From Micromonospora chokoriensis (GTDB taxonomy: Bacteria; Actinomycetota; Actinomycetes; Mycobacteriales; Micromonosporaceae): a DNA stretch of 64,000 nucleotides. The position numbers were made by a program, and so were the translations under genes. The stretch is taken from positions 1-64,000 of the forward strand of contig NZ_LT607409.1 in assembly GCF_900091505.1 (NCBI RefSeq). The letters are read 5' to 3'. Numbering within the stretch: the stretch's first letter is position 1; each line of letters opens with the position of its first letter. The notes under the pieces are model-generated. The model was given only the letters and a program-made list of their open reading frames with translations. It was not told where the DNA came from and did not search any database. Positions 38,684 through 47,721 of this stretch are shown here, piece after piece.

Positions 38684-39646
38684 TCAGCTCCGCAGGTCGA
38701 GCAGGGCCTTCCGTTCGACCTCGGTCAGCGGACCACGGGCCTCGGCGGCGAGGCACTCGGCCAACTCGGTGCGGTTCTTCACCCCGAGCACCACGGTCGC
38801 CACGCCGGGGACGCTCAGGGCGTACCGGTGGGCCAACGAGGCGGGCGACTCGCCGAACTCGGCGGCGAGCGCACGGAACCGCTCCGCCCGGGCGAAGTCG
38901 ACCGCGACCGGGGCGTCGTCCGCCACGGACCGGTCGATCTCCCCGGTGAGCGCTCCCGCCGCCACGGCACGGATCGCGATCACCGAGACGCCGTCATCGA
39001 CCGCGGCTCGGCGGATCTCGTCGTTCCGAGGCTCGGCTGACGTGCCGAGCAGCCACATGTCGCCACTGAGATCAAGGGCGTTCACCACCGCCTGGACCGC
39101 ATCCGGGCGCGGTTGCTGGTGCATGGCGTCGATCACGGTCTGCGGGTGGCCGACACCGGTCAACCCCCAGGCCCGGATCTTGCCCTCGTCCCGCAGCCGT
39201 TCGAAGGTCGGCACCACCTGGTCGCGGTACAGGTCCCAGCCGAGGGTCCGGGGAGTGGGACCGGTCCAGCCGTGCGGGTGCAGTTGGGAGTGGAGCAGGA
39301 AGAGATCCAGCTGCTCGCGGCCGAGCCGCTTCAGGGTGGCGTGCAGGCTGCGGATCATCTTCTCCGGGAGATCACCACCGTCCTGCTCGGGCAGCTCGAT
39401 CTTGCTGGTGACGAGGACGTCCGAGGCCGGAATGGCACGCAGGGCGGCACCGGCGACGTTCTCGGCCGCGTAGCCGTCGCCGTAGGTCGGGGCTAGGTCG
39501 AGCATCGTGACACCACCGTCGATGGCCGCCCGCACGGTCGCCACCGCCTCGGCCTGGTCGGTCGCCCCCCAGACACCGCCGATCCCGCCACCGCCCAGGG
39601 TGAGCGCGCTGACCGTGCCGAGACGACCGAATTCCCTGCTGTGCAT
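38684..39646 (-). CDS. Aldo/keto reductase
   Basis: The 320-residue TIM-barrel enzyme has the AKR tetrad in order: Asp and Tyr in TMLDLAPTYGDGYAAE, Lys in VLVTSKIEL, and His in LDLFLLHSQLHP. SPASLAHRYALSVPGVATVV leads to the NADPH-binding end (GVKNRTELAE). It should reduce an aldehyde or ketone with NADPH; the substrate is unknown. GGAGG precedes the ATG at 39646, which is preferred over the frame to 39697. It is the first gene inside the tRNA-Lys-bounded segment. Confidence 0.9.
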   Translation of the reverse strand: MHSREFGRLGTVSALTLGGGGIGGVWGATDQAEAVATVRAAIDGGVTMLDLAPTYGDGYAAENVAGAALRAIPASDVLVTSKIELPEQDGGDLPEKMIRSLHATLKRLGREQLDLFLLHSQLHPHGWTGPTPRTLGWDLYRDQVVPTFERLRDEGKIRAWGLTGVGHPQTVIDAMHQQPRPDAVQAVVNALDLSGDMWLLGTSAEPRNDEIRRAAVDDGVSVIAIRAVAAGALTGEIDRSVADDAPVAVDFARAERFRALAAEFGESPASLAHRYALSVPGVATVVLGVKNRTELAECLAAEARGPLTEVERKALLDLRS

Positions 39647-39697
39647 CTGCACCTCCGTAACGAAACGTGGTCGCCATTCTACTGACCGGAACACCAC

Positions 39698-40846
39698 TCA
39701 CATCAATGCGTTCGCCCGCGCACCGTGGAGCCGGAACAGCGCCGCGTACCGGTCCAGACACCCGTCCACACCGAACTCCTCCAGGGCCCGCTTGGCACCC
39801 TCGCGCCGGGTGTCGGCGTCCCAGCCGAGCACGTCCAGCAGCGCCACGCGTAGTCCAGCCGGATCCCGCGGCTGGACGACCCTTCCCATCCCGGTCGCCA
39901 GGACCGGATAGCGGCCACCGGGCAGGTCGGTGGTGACCGACGGGATACCGCACATCATCGCCTCGGCCTGCGCGATACCGAAGGACTCGGCGATGGAGGG
40001 CAGGGCGAACGCGTCGATGGACGCGTAGAAGTCGTTGATCTGCCGGCCGCGGAGCAGCCCGAGGATCCGGATCCGGGGATCCCGTTCGGCGGCCGTCCGG
40101 ATCCGGTCGATCACACTGCCGCCCGCGACGGTCAGATAGTCGCCGCCAACCAGCAGCCGCGCCTCGGGATCCGGGATCTCGGCGAACGCGGCTACCAGGT
40201 AGTCCAGGCCCTTGTCCGGCACGATCCGGCCGAGGAAGCCGATGTGCGGGCCGGCGGTCTCCCGGTATGTCGCCTCCCCGCCGCGCCGGTCCAGGCAGGG
40301 CGCCGGGATCGCGGACCGCTGGCTGGACCGCAGGATCGACCAGAGCTCCGAGTACTGCGCCTGGTCGTCGCTGTTGACGACGACGGCGTCCGAGCGGCGC
40401 AGCGTGACCCGCGACGACACCCGTACCGCGGCCATCGCCGCCCGGGTCACCAGGGTGGGCGGCAGCCAGAGGTCGATGTGGTAGGTGGTCACCACCGGCA
40501 CCCGCAGCGGCAGGGCGGTGATCAGCGCTCCCTCCAGCATCGGCAGGTGCAGGTTCACCACCCGCGAACGCCGGGCGATCCGGCGCACCAGGGACGGGAA
40601 ACCGGGACTGACCGGGCCACGGCCGACCGAGGCGACCACCGGGCTGCGGTAGACGTCGACGCCGTTGCGGCTCTCCCGCAGCGGAAGCGCCGCGTCGTGC
40701 CGGACGGCGACCACCGCCACCCGCCAGCCCCGCCCGGCGAGGCCCTCGGCGAGCACCCGGGCCACCTCGGTCAGCCCGCTGACGTAGGGCGAGTAGTAGT
40801 TGACCGCGACGCAGAGGTCGTATTCGTGGGAGTTTTTGCTGCTCAC
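39698..40846 (-). CDS. Glycosyltransferase family 4
   Basis: This is a 382-residue GT-B enzyme. The N-terminal domain is acceptor-side: LCVAVNYYSPYVSGLTEVAR with the GG-type loop. The C-terminal domain holds HIGFLGRIVPDKGLDYLV and the E-x7-E motif in IAESFGIAQAEAMMCGIPSV, complete here. It probably transfers a sugar from a nucleotide or lipid-phosphate donor to a surface glycan or lipid. The GTG has GGAGAAG upstream. It is a close paralogue of the GT4 at 48893-50035; the two share SGxTxxAR, CLDRRGGE and VNDFYAS/INDFYAS segments, pointing to duplication inside the locus. Confidence 0.9.
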   Translation of the reverse strand: MSSKNSHEYDLCVAVNYYSPYVSGLTEVARVLAEGLAGRGWRVAVVAVRHDAALPLRESRNGVDVYRSPVVASVGRGPVSPGFPSLVRRIARRSRVVNLHLPMLEGALITALPLRVPVVTTYHIDLWLPPTLVTRAAMAAVRVSSRVTLRRSDAVVVNSDDQAQYSELWSILRSSQRSAIPAPCLDRRGGEATYRETAGPHIGFLGRIVPDKGLDYLVAAFAEIPDPEARLLVGGDYLTVAGGSVIDRIRTAAERDPRIRILGLLRGRQINDFYASIDAFALPSIAESFGIAQAEAMMCGIPSVTTDLPGGRYPVLATGMGRVVQPRDPAGLRVALLDVLGWDADTRREGAKRALEEFGVDGCLDRYAALFRLHGARANALM

Positions 40847-40873
40847 CGGGCTTCTCCAAAGGGTGTCGAACGG

Positions 40874-41863
40874 TTACCGGACGGGCCAGGCGCTGGCCAG
40901 CATCGCCTGCGCCAGCACCGCGGCCCACAGGCCGAGATTGACCAGCAGCGCGCGGTCCCGGACGAGGTCCTCGACCGGATCGCCACCGGAGCCGCCAATG
41001 GCGATCATCTGCAGGTAGCGGTGAACCGCGAACGCGGCGAACGGGAAGGTCAGCCCCGCGGTGACCGGTCCGTACGGCGGTGTCTGGGTCCAGACGAAGG
41101 CGACGTAGCCGATCAGCGCCGCCACCAGGTTCACCACCACGACCTGGTCAAGGAAGTGGACCGAGTAGGCGCGCAGCGATGGCCGGTGCTCGCCGGCCTC
41201 ACCACCCGTGGCCGAGAGGGCGGCGAGTTCGTGGCGTCGCTTGCCGAGGGAGAGCGCGAGGCACGCGCAGTAGACCCCGATCAGCAGCGCCGGATGAACG
41301 GCCGCGCCGACGGCAACGGTGCCGGCCAGCACCCGCAGGACGAATCCGATGGAGACGACCGACACGTCGACCAGGGGCTGATGCTTGAGCGCCAGGCAGT
41401 ACCAGAGGTTGAGGGCGAGATAGCCGGCGACGACGACGCCGGTCAGGGCGGGTAACAGGGTGGTCAGGGCGGCGGTGCCGGCGAGCAGGGAGACGAGGAG
41501 GATGACCGCGGCGGTCGTGCTCACCCGCCCACTCGCCAGTGGACGGTTTCGTTTGACCGGGTGTACCCGGTCGCGCTCCCGATCCCTCAGGTCATTGAAG
41601 ACGTACACGGCCGAGGCGGCGGCCAGAAAGCTCAGCAGGGTGCCGAGCAGCGGCACGATATGGGTCACCGCGGCGCCGGGTGCGGCCACGAGCGGCGCCG
41701 CCAGCACCAGGCCGCCCTTGACCCACTGGCGGGGCCGCAGCAGGACGAACAGTCCGGTGACGCGGGCCAGCGGTTTCAGCGCCTGTACGGCGACCGCCGG
41801 GTCGACGGAGACCACGGGCAGGTCCGAGGATGTGGGGTTCGGGACTTCCAGGGCGTGATTCAT
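40874..41863 (-). CDS. UbiA-family prenyltransferase, decaprenyl-phosphate phosphoribosyltransferase-like
   Basis: The 329-residue protein has about nine membrane segments. The key motif NDLRDRERDRVHPVKRNRP (about 90-108) combines NDxxD with RxHPxKxxRP. That pattern is typical of the decaprenyl-phosphate phosphoribose synthase branch (mycobacterial Rv3806c). The second acidic motif is weak: YSVHFLDQVVVVNLVAALIG. Reaction by analogy: PRPP plus polyprenyl phosphate gives polyprenyl-phosphate 5-phosphoribose, a pentose donor for envelope glycans. DprE1/DprE2 partners are not seen here. It lies between a GT4 and an epimerase on the same strand with gaps of 27-28 bp. Confidence 0.85.
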   Translation of the reverse strand: MNHALEVPNPTSSDLPVVSVDPAVAVQALKPLARVTGLFVLLRPRQWVKGGLVLAAPLVAAPGAAVTHIVPLLGTLLSFLAAASAVYVFNDLRDRERDRVHPVKRNRPLASGRVSTTAAVILLVSLLAGTAALTTLLPALTGVVVAGYLALNLWYCLALKHQPLVDVSVVSIGFVLRVLAGTVAVGAAVHPALLIGVYCACLALSLGKRRHELAALSATGGEAGEHRPSLRAYSVHFLDQVVVVNLVAALIGYVAFVWTQTPPYGPVTAGLTFPFAAFAVHRYLQMIAIGGSGGDPVEDLVRDRALLVNLGLWAAVLAQAMLASAWPVR

Positions 41864-41891
41864 GGCGGACCTCTCCTTGCTCCGTGGAGTG

Positions 41892-42923
41892 TCAGAACAG
41901 CGCCTTCGCCAGGCTCAGAGCGCCCTGCTTCCAGGGGTCGCGGTGGGTACGTCCGGCGCTGCGCCGCGCCCCGGCGGCGTTCGCCCGCCACCACTCGTAC
42001 GTCTTCAGCAACGCCTGTTCGTTGCTGAACCGCGGACTGAACCCGAGCTGCTGGGTGGCCCGGTCGATCGAGACGTACGAGTCCCGGGTGAGCTTGTGCA
42101 CGAGTCGCTTGTAGACCGGGGAGAGCCGCGTCGCGGCGAGTACGCGCAGCGCGGCGACGGCGGGCCCGACCGGCATGGCCAGGACCCGCCTGCCGTGGCC
42201 GGCGGCGTCCAGGACCGCCTGGAAGTCCTCCCGCAGGGTGCGGAACTCGCGCGCGCCGATGTTGAACGTGTCGTTGGCCTTGTCGTCGGGCGCCTCGCAG
42301 ACCAGCTGGATCGCCGCGCAAAGGTCGTCGACGTCGAGCATCTGGGTGGCGACGTCGCCGCCGCCGATCAGCGGGAAGTGCCGGCCCTCGTCGGCCCACT
42401 CGAAGAGCATGGCGAAGAGGCCGAGACGCTCCTCGCCGAGGAAGGTCTTGGGCCGCAGGATCGGGGCGCAGAGTCCCCGTTCGCGTTGCCGGAGCACGGC
42501 GGTCTCGGCGCCGAGCTTCGCAGCCGAGTAGGGGTCCACCGGTTCGCACGGGTAGTCCTCCGGCGTGGGGCAGTCCCGGGGCAGTCCGTAGACGGCGGTG
42601 GACGAGATGTGCACGAACCGGTCCACACCGGCCCGCCGCGCCGCGGCCAGCGCCGAGCCGGTGCCCTCCACGTCGACCGACCGGATCTCCGCCGCCCGGT
42701 GGCTGGGCAACGCGGCGGCGGAGTGGATGACCATGTCGGCGGAGCGGAAGGCGCGGGTCATCGCCTCGACGTCCCGGACGTCGGCCCGGACGAAGGTCGC
42801 CCGCCCTCGAACCCGGGGCGCGAGTGGACGGATGTCCACTCCGGTCCATGTCACTCCCGGCCAGGGGCGCGCCAGCAGCGCGGTGCCCAACATGCCGGCG
42901 GCTCCGGTCACCACAACGTGCAC
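41892..42923 (-). CDS. NAD-dependent sugar epimerase/dehydratase (extended SDR)
   Basis: The roughly 343-residue protein has the cofactor site VVTGAAGMLGTALL, the catalytic ISSTAVYG and YSAAKLGAE (Tyr-x3-Lys), and a substrate-domain stretch FNIGAREFRTLRED. This is the GalE/RmlB-type extended SDR fold acting on nucleotide or lipid-linked sugars. The GTG at 42923 lies 5 bp after GGGAGG; another GTG at 42929 overlaps it. Its place next to the UbiA protein suggests it may modify the same pentose donor, but that is inference. Confidence 0.87.
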   Translation of the reverse strand: MHVVVTGAAGMLGTALLARPWPGVTWTGVDIRPLAPRVRGRATFVRADVRDVEAMTRAFRSADMVIHSAAALPSHRAAEIRSVDVEGTGSALAAARRAGVDRFVHISSTAVYGLPRDCPTPEDYPCEPVDPYSAAKLGAETAVLRQRERGLCAPILRPKTFLGEERLGLFAMLFEWADEGRHFPLIGGGDVATQMLDVDDLCAAIQLVCEAPDDKANDTFNIGAREFRTLREDFQAVLDAAGHGRRVLAMPVGPAVAALRVLAATRLSPVYKRLVHKLTRDSYVSIDRATQQLGFSPRFSNEQALLKTYEWWRANAAGARRSAGRTHRDPWKQGALSLAKALF

Positions 42924-43023
42924 TTCCACCTCCCGTTTCGAAGAAATGCCGCGCTCTCGACGGCAGTGTCACGACTGCGCTGCGGCCACATTTCCGGCAT
43001 TCGCCGTTATCGGATATTCACCG

Positions 43024-43104
43024 ACCGACCATCCGCCGGTCACCGCTACCGACCAATCGGGCCGGCCCGCCAAATGCCGGGCAAGTCGCATATCGGACCG
43101 ACCA
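43024..43104. repeat. Three ACCGACCA direct repeats in the divergent promoter region
   Basis: ACCGACCA occurs at 43024-43031, 43048-43055 and 43097-43104, spaced 24 and 49 bp. They sit in the 411-bp gap between the divergent epimerase and EEP genes, which is otherwise gene-free. SARP regulators bind short direct repeats, and a SARP gene lies 2.7 kb away, so a control role is possible. Confidence 0.4.
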
Positions 43105-43334
43105 GCCCCGGCCCGCAGACGCCAGCTCCGCTGTGGGCGTCGATAGCCTTCGCCTGCTCCATCCGGCGGCTCCTTCCTCGGTGGTGAATCCGGTATTGGC
43201 ACTCGTGACGCTAGTGAGTGGCGATTGCCCCCTCCTTGGTGTCCGGAACAAGCTTCGAGCAAGGTGCCGATCGATACCTTTCTCCCGGCCAGTACCGACC
43301 TCGGCGGGAACCGGAGCCACGTAAAGGAGTTGCC

Positions 43335-44537
43335 ATGACGGAAGCGGCGGCAAGAACGACCGCAATAATGGACGAAAAGGATCCGGAGTTGTCGCCGAAG
43401 CCTTCCGCCCGGTCCCGGCGGGCCCGCTGGGGGGTGCGCCTCGCGGCCGTGGCCTGCGTGGGCTGGCTGGTCGTCGTCGTGCTGCACCACCTGCTCAGCG
43501 CCAGGACGTACGTGTGGGGGCCGGTGGACCTGCTGCCGCCGATCGTCTGGGCGGCGGTCCCGGTGGTGCTGCTGCCCGTCGCCTGGCTGGCGCGGCCGAT
43601 GCGCGGGCGGCTGGTCGGGGCGGCACTGCTCGCCCTCGTACTCGGCCTCGGCTACAGCGGGATCAACTTCGCGACGGTGTTCCACACCCCGCCACCGGCG
43701 CCCGCCGACGCCGTCAAGGTGGTGACCTGGAACACCGAGTACTGGGACCAGGACCGGCGCAACGGCGGGGAGCAGCGCACCACCACGGCGCAGTTCTACG
43801 ACTTCCTGCGGGAGATGGACGCCGACGTCTACATGCTGCACGAGTACGCCAACGTCGACGACTCGCTGGTCGACATCTTCGCGCAGGCGTACGAGATCGA
43901 CCAGACGGCGCAGTTGAAGGCCGCGTTCCCCGGCTACACGATCGTCCGCGAGGGGCGCAACGTCACGCTCACCCGGCTGCCGGTGGTCGGGCACGCGTGG
44001 CTCGACTCGCAGCCGTACCTGCCGGACGATCTGAAGCCGGTGCCGCCGGCCCTTGTCGACCGACCACTGTTCTACACGTCGCAGGCGCTGCGTACCGACA
44101 TCCGGGTCAACGGCCAGGTCGTGTCGTTCTACAACTCGCACATCTTCCAGCCGCCGGTCCGGATCCTGCTGCTCCGCAGCGACGACGACCGGAACATGTT
44201 CGAGATCGACCGGTTCAACTTCGAGATCCGGCAGGCCAGCTACCAGGCCATCGCCGCCGACCTGGAGAAGAACCCGAACCGGGCGGTGATGGCCGGCGAC
44301 CTGAACACCTCACCGTCGATGAATCTTCTCGACATGGTCTCCGACCGGCTCGTGGACCAGAGCAGTGCGCTCTCCTCGCTCTACCCGGTCACCTGGCCGG
44401 TGGGCGACAAGCCGCGAATGTGGCGTATCGATTGGCTCTTCACCACTCCGGACATCAAGGTGCACAAATACGACCTGACCCTCCCCAAGGGCCTGTCCGA
44501 CCACAAGGCCCAGCAGTTCGTCATCTCGGCACCCTGA
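43335..44537 (+). CDS. Membrane-anchored endonuclease/exonuclease/phosphatase (EEP) family protein
   Basis: The 400-residue protein has a cytoplasmic head of about 40 residues and three membrane segments (about 37-115). An extracytoplasmic EEP domain follows: VKVVTWNTEYWDQD, a metal-binding region with HEYANVDDS, the catalytic NSHIF, VMAGDLNTSPSMN, RIDWLF and the final SDHKAQQF. All catalytic signatures are intact. Membrane-anchored EEP proteins with the domain outside are likely phosphodiesterases acting on lipids or glycan phosphates. AAAGGAG precedes the ATG. It opens the plus-strand half of the glycan locus. Confidence 0.88.
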   Translation: MTEAAARTTAIMDEKDPELSPKPSARSRRARWGVRLAAVACVGWLVVVVLHHLLSARTYVWGPVDLLPPIVWAAVPVVLLPVAWLARPMRGRLVGAALLALVLGLGYSGINFATVFHTPPPAPADAVKVVTWNTEYWDQDRRNGGEQRTTTAQFYDFLREMDADVYMLHEYANVDDSLVDIFAQAYEIDQTAQLKAAFPGYTIVREGRNVTLTRLPVVGHAWLDSQPYLPDDLKPVPPALVDRPLFYTSQALRTDIRVNGQVVSFYNSHIFQPPVRILLLRSDDDRNMFEIDRFNFEIRQASYQAIAADLEKNPNRAVMAGDLNTSPSMNLLDMVSDRLVDQSSALSSLYPVTWPVGDKPRMWRIDWLFTTPDIKVHKYDLTLPKGLSDHKAQQFVISAP

Positions 44538-44740
44538 CCGAGATGAGCGTCACATTGGCGCGAAACACGCGGTGGCAGGCCATCCCGAGCATTTAACGAG
44601 CATGAAACCGATCGATGGATGTCTACCGATGTCAATCAGGCACTAAGGTGGTCGACGGGTCTTCTCGACGACGAGAAAACCGACGAGTAGGTGCGTCGTC
44701 CACCTCCCAGCGCAGCCGAATACCTGCCCGAGGAGCATCA

Positions 44741-45766
44741 ATGAAGCCCGCCAAGACGCCACTGGTGTCAGTGGTAATCCCCTGTCACAACAGCCGGAAG
44801 ACCATCGCCCTGAGCGTGCTCTCGGCATTGCACCAGACCCACCCGTCGGTCGAGGTCATCGTCGTCGACGACGCCAGCACGGACGAGACGCCGGAGATCG
44901 TCAGAAAACTCGGTTGCACACTCATCGAACTGACCGAAAATGTCGGTGCCGGCCCCGCCCGCAACCGCGGCATAGCCGCAAGTAGCGGCGACATCCTCTT
45001 CTTCCTCGACTCCGATGTCGCCCTCGCCCCCGACGCGGTCGCCAACGCCGTGAAGATCTTCGAGGAGAACCCGTCCTACGGAGCCGTCTGGGGGGTCTAC
45101 GGCGACCGCCCCCTGGTCGACGACGGCGTGGTGGAGTGGGTGCAGGTGCTCTACGGCCACTACCGCGCCACCCGCAAGCTCGGGCCGGCTCGGACCGGCC
45201 ACTTCGCCAGCGGCGCCGTGCCCCGCTGGGTCATCGACGACATCGGGGCGTTCGACGAGCGGCTGCGCGGCCAGTACGCCAACGAGGACCACGAGTTCAG
45301 CCTCCGGATCGCGGAGCACCACCCGGTCACCCGCACCCTGTCCGTGGTCGGGTACCACGACGACGACGACCAGCTGTCCCTGATCCTGCGGAAGCTCTAC
45401 CGGCGGGCCGGCTCACTGGTTCCCCTCGTCCTCAAGCAACGCGAGCTGAAGCCCGAGCGGGAGGCCACCCACCGGCCCGCCGAGGTCGCGGCCGCCTTCC
45501 TGGCCACCACCAGCCTCCCCCTGGTACTGGTCTCCCCCTACCTGGCGGCCGTTCCGGTCGCCTTCCTGACGTGGTTCATCGGCGTCGACCTCCCCCTGTT
45601 GAACTACGTCCGACGCACCGCGGGCTGGCGGCTGGTCCCGCCGAGCGCGCTCCTCAGTTTTCTGTACAGTCTCGCGATTTCCGCGGGCGCGTTGAGTGGT
45701 GGCATGCGCTACGTGCTCGACGCGCGCTTCCGACAGAGGTACCGGACACCGGCCGGCGTCCACTAG
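44741..45766 (+). CDS. Glycosyltransferase family 2
   Basis: This 341-residue protein has a GT-A domain: VSVVIPCHNSRKTIALSVLS, VIVVDDASTDET, and the metal-binding DxD in ILFFLDSDVALAPD. NEDHEFSLRI is the acidic acceptor-side motif. Two or three hydrophobic segments near the C-terminus suggest membrane anchoring. GAGGAG precedes the ATG. Its paralogue at 50058-51071 has the same layout and DSDVAL motif. It probably adds a sugar to a membrane-bound glycan intermediate. Confidence 0.9.
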   Translation: MKPAKTPLVSVVIPCHNSRKTIALSVLSALHQTHPSVEVIVVDDASTDETPEIVRKLGCTLIELTENVGAGPARNRGIAASSGDILFFLDSDVALAPDAVANAVKIFEENPSYGAVWGVYGDRPLVDDGVVEWVQVLYGHYRATRKLGPARTGHFASGAVPRWVIDDIGAFDERLRGQYANEDHEFSLRIAEHHPVTRTLSVVGYHDDDDQLSLILRKLYRRAGSLVPLVLKQRELKPEREATHRPAEVAAAFLATTSLPLVLVSPYLAAVPVAFLTWFIGVDLPLLNYVRRTAGWRLVPPSALLSFLYSLAISAGALSGGMRYVLDARFRQRYRTPAGVH

Positions 45767-45805
45767 TACGCCGGCCGTCGTCAGACGTGATGACGGGGAG
45801 AGCAT

Positions 45806-47680
45806 GTGAGGATCCGACTACTGGGCCCCATCGAGGTGGAGTCAGCAGGTGGCCCGCTGGATGTGGGGCCACGGCAGCGTCGCGCGGTCCTGGCGGCCCT
45901 GGCCGTGGACGCCGGTACGCCGGTGTCGATCGACACCCTGACCGAACGGGTGTGGGGGCCGGCGGCTCCGGAGGCGCCCCGCAGCGCCCTCTACGCCCAC
46001 GTCGCTCGGCTGCGCCGGGCCCTGGCACAGGTCGACGACGGCTCCGGCAAGCCCATCGGACTGAGTCGCCACGGGGACGGCTACGTGCTGGACGTCGAGC
46101 GCCAACAGGTGGACCTGCACCGGTTGAACCGTCTCATCGACACCGGCCGCGCGGCGACGCGGATCAGCGACGAGAGGCGGATCGCCGCACTGCGCGAGGC
46201 GATGGACCTGTGGCGGGGGGATCCACTCGCCACCCTGGCCAGTGACTGGGCCAACCGGGTCAGGCGCAGCGTGGCATCGCAGTTGATCAGCTTGGCTGGT
46301 GCCTGGGGCGCCGAGGAGCTGCGACTCGGCAGCCCGGAGGCGGTGGCCGAGCGGTTGGCCCGGGTCCTCGGCTCGTACCCGCTCGCCGAGCCGCTCGTGT
46401 CGCTGCAGATGCGGGCGCTCTGCGCGATGGGACGTACCCCCGAGGCGTTGCAGTACTACGTCGACACCCGCGCGCAGGTCGTCGAGCAGTTCGGCGCCGA
46501 GCCCGGCCCCGAGTTGCGCAACCTGCACGTCGCCATACTCCGCGGCGAACTCGACGAGCCGTACCCGGGCAACGTCGGCCCGGTCTCCACCCCGATCCGG
46601 CACGTGCCGCGGCAGCTGCCCGCCGACATCGCCCGATTCTCCGGCCGGCACGACGACCTCGCACCGATCCTGAGCTGGCTGAACCCCCCCAGCACGGAGG
46701 ACTCGGCCCCGGTCGTGTCGATCTACGGAACCGCCGGGGTGGGGAAGTCGACCCTGGCCATCCACGCCGCGCACAAGCTCACCAGCCGGTACCCGGACGG
46801 CCAGTTGTACATCGCCCTGCGTGGCACCAGCGCGGACGCCGAGCCACTGACGCCGGTCGACGCACTCGCCCGGCTGCTGCGCGCCCTCGGGGTCAGCATG
46901 AACTGCGACCAGGAGCAGGTTGACGAGGCCGCGGCCCTGTTCCGCTCGGTCGTCGCCGGCCGTCGGCTGCTGCTGGTCCTCGACAACGCCGTCGACGCCG
47001 CCCAGGTGCGCCCACTGCTGCCCAGCGGCGCCGGCTGCGCGACGCTGGTGACCAGCCGTCAGCCGCTGGCGGGGCTCAGCGACGTGCGCCAGCTGCGCGT
47101 CGGACCGCTCACCGTCCCGGACGCCATCGCGCTGCTGAGCCACTGGGTTGGGGCGGAACGGGTGGCGGCGGAGCCGGAGGCCGCGACCGCGATCGCCGAG
47201 TGGTGCGAGTGCCTGCCGCTGGCGCTGCGCATCGTCGGTGCCCGCCTCGTGGCCCGCCCCGGATGGCCGCTCGCCGAGCTGCGCGACCGACTCGCCGACG
47301 AGCGCCGCCGGCTGGACAATCTCGAGTTCGACGGGGTCGGCCTGCGGGCCAGCATGGCCGGCTCCTACGACCGTCTCTCCGGCAGCCCGGACCGCTCCGA
47401 GCGCGCCATCGCCGAGGCGTTCAAGTTGTTGGGCACGTCGCCGATGACGGAACTCAGCCGGTCGACCGCCGCCCGGGTGCTCGCCCGCTCGGAGGCACAC
47501 ACCGAACGCATCCTGGAGCGTCTGGTCGACGCGCAGCTGTTGGAGACCTCGACGCCGGGCAGTTACCGAATGGGTGAACTGCTGCGGCTGTACGCCCGGG
47601 AACGCTTCGCCGGGCCGGAGGGAGAAATGACCGGCGAACTGTCGGACAAGGAAGAAGCAAGCGGTTCGCGGTTAACGTGA
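45806..47680 (+). CDS. SARP-type regulator with NB-ARC domain (AfsR-like, no TPR), TTA codon near end
   Basis: The 624-residue protein has an OmpR-like winged helix (about 1-95, MRIRLLGPIEVESAGG), a BTAD helical domain (about 96-245) and an NB-ARC ATPase with Walker A YGTAGVGKSTLA near 306-316, Walker B LLLVLDNAVDAAQV and CLPLALRIVGARL. It stops after the winged helix of the STAND module, lacking the C-terminal TPRs of full AfsR. Such proteins activate nearby pathway genes through direct-repeat sites. A TTA leucine codon at 47672-47674 is the second-last codon. The GTG has GGGGAG upstream. It likely controls the glycan locus. Confidence 0.9.
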   Translation: MRIRLLGPIEVESAGGPLDVGPRQRRAVLAALAVDAGTPVSIDTLTERVWGPAAPEAPRSALYAHVARLRRALAQVDDGSGKPIGLSRHGDGYVLDVERQQVDLHRLNRLIDTGRAATRISDERRIAALREAMDLWRGDPLATLASDWANRVRRSVASQLISLAGAWGAEELRLGSPEAVAERLARVLGSYPLAEPLVSLQMRALCAMGRTPEALQYYVDTRAQVVEQFGAEPGPELRNLHVAILRGELDEPYPGNVGPVSTPIRHVPRQLPADIARFSGRHDDLAPILSWLNPPSTEDSAPVVSIYGTAGVGKSTLAIHAAHKLTSRYPDGQLYIALRGTSADAEPLTPVDALARLLRALGVSMNCDQEQVDEAAALFRSVVAGRRLLLVLDNAVDAAQVRPLLPSGAGCATLVTSRQPLAGLSDVRQLRVGPLTVPDAIALLSHWVGAERVAAEPEAATAIAEWCECLPLALRIVGARLVARPGWPLAELRDRLADERRRLDNLEFDGVGLRASMAGSYDRLSGSPDRSERAIAEAFKLLGTSPMTELSRSTAARVLARSEAHTERILERLVDAQLLETSTPGSYRMGELLRLYARERFAGPEGEMTGELSDKEEASGSRLT

Positions 47681-47721
47681 GCCACCAGCTCGATTCCTTT
47701 CACGATCGGAGAAGGTGCCGC

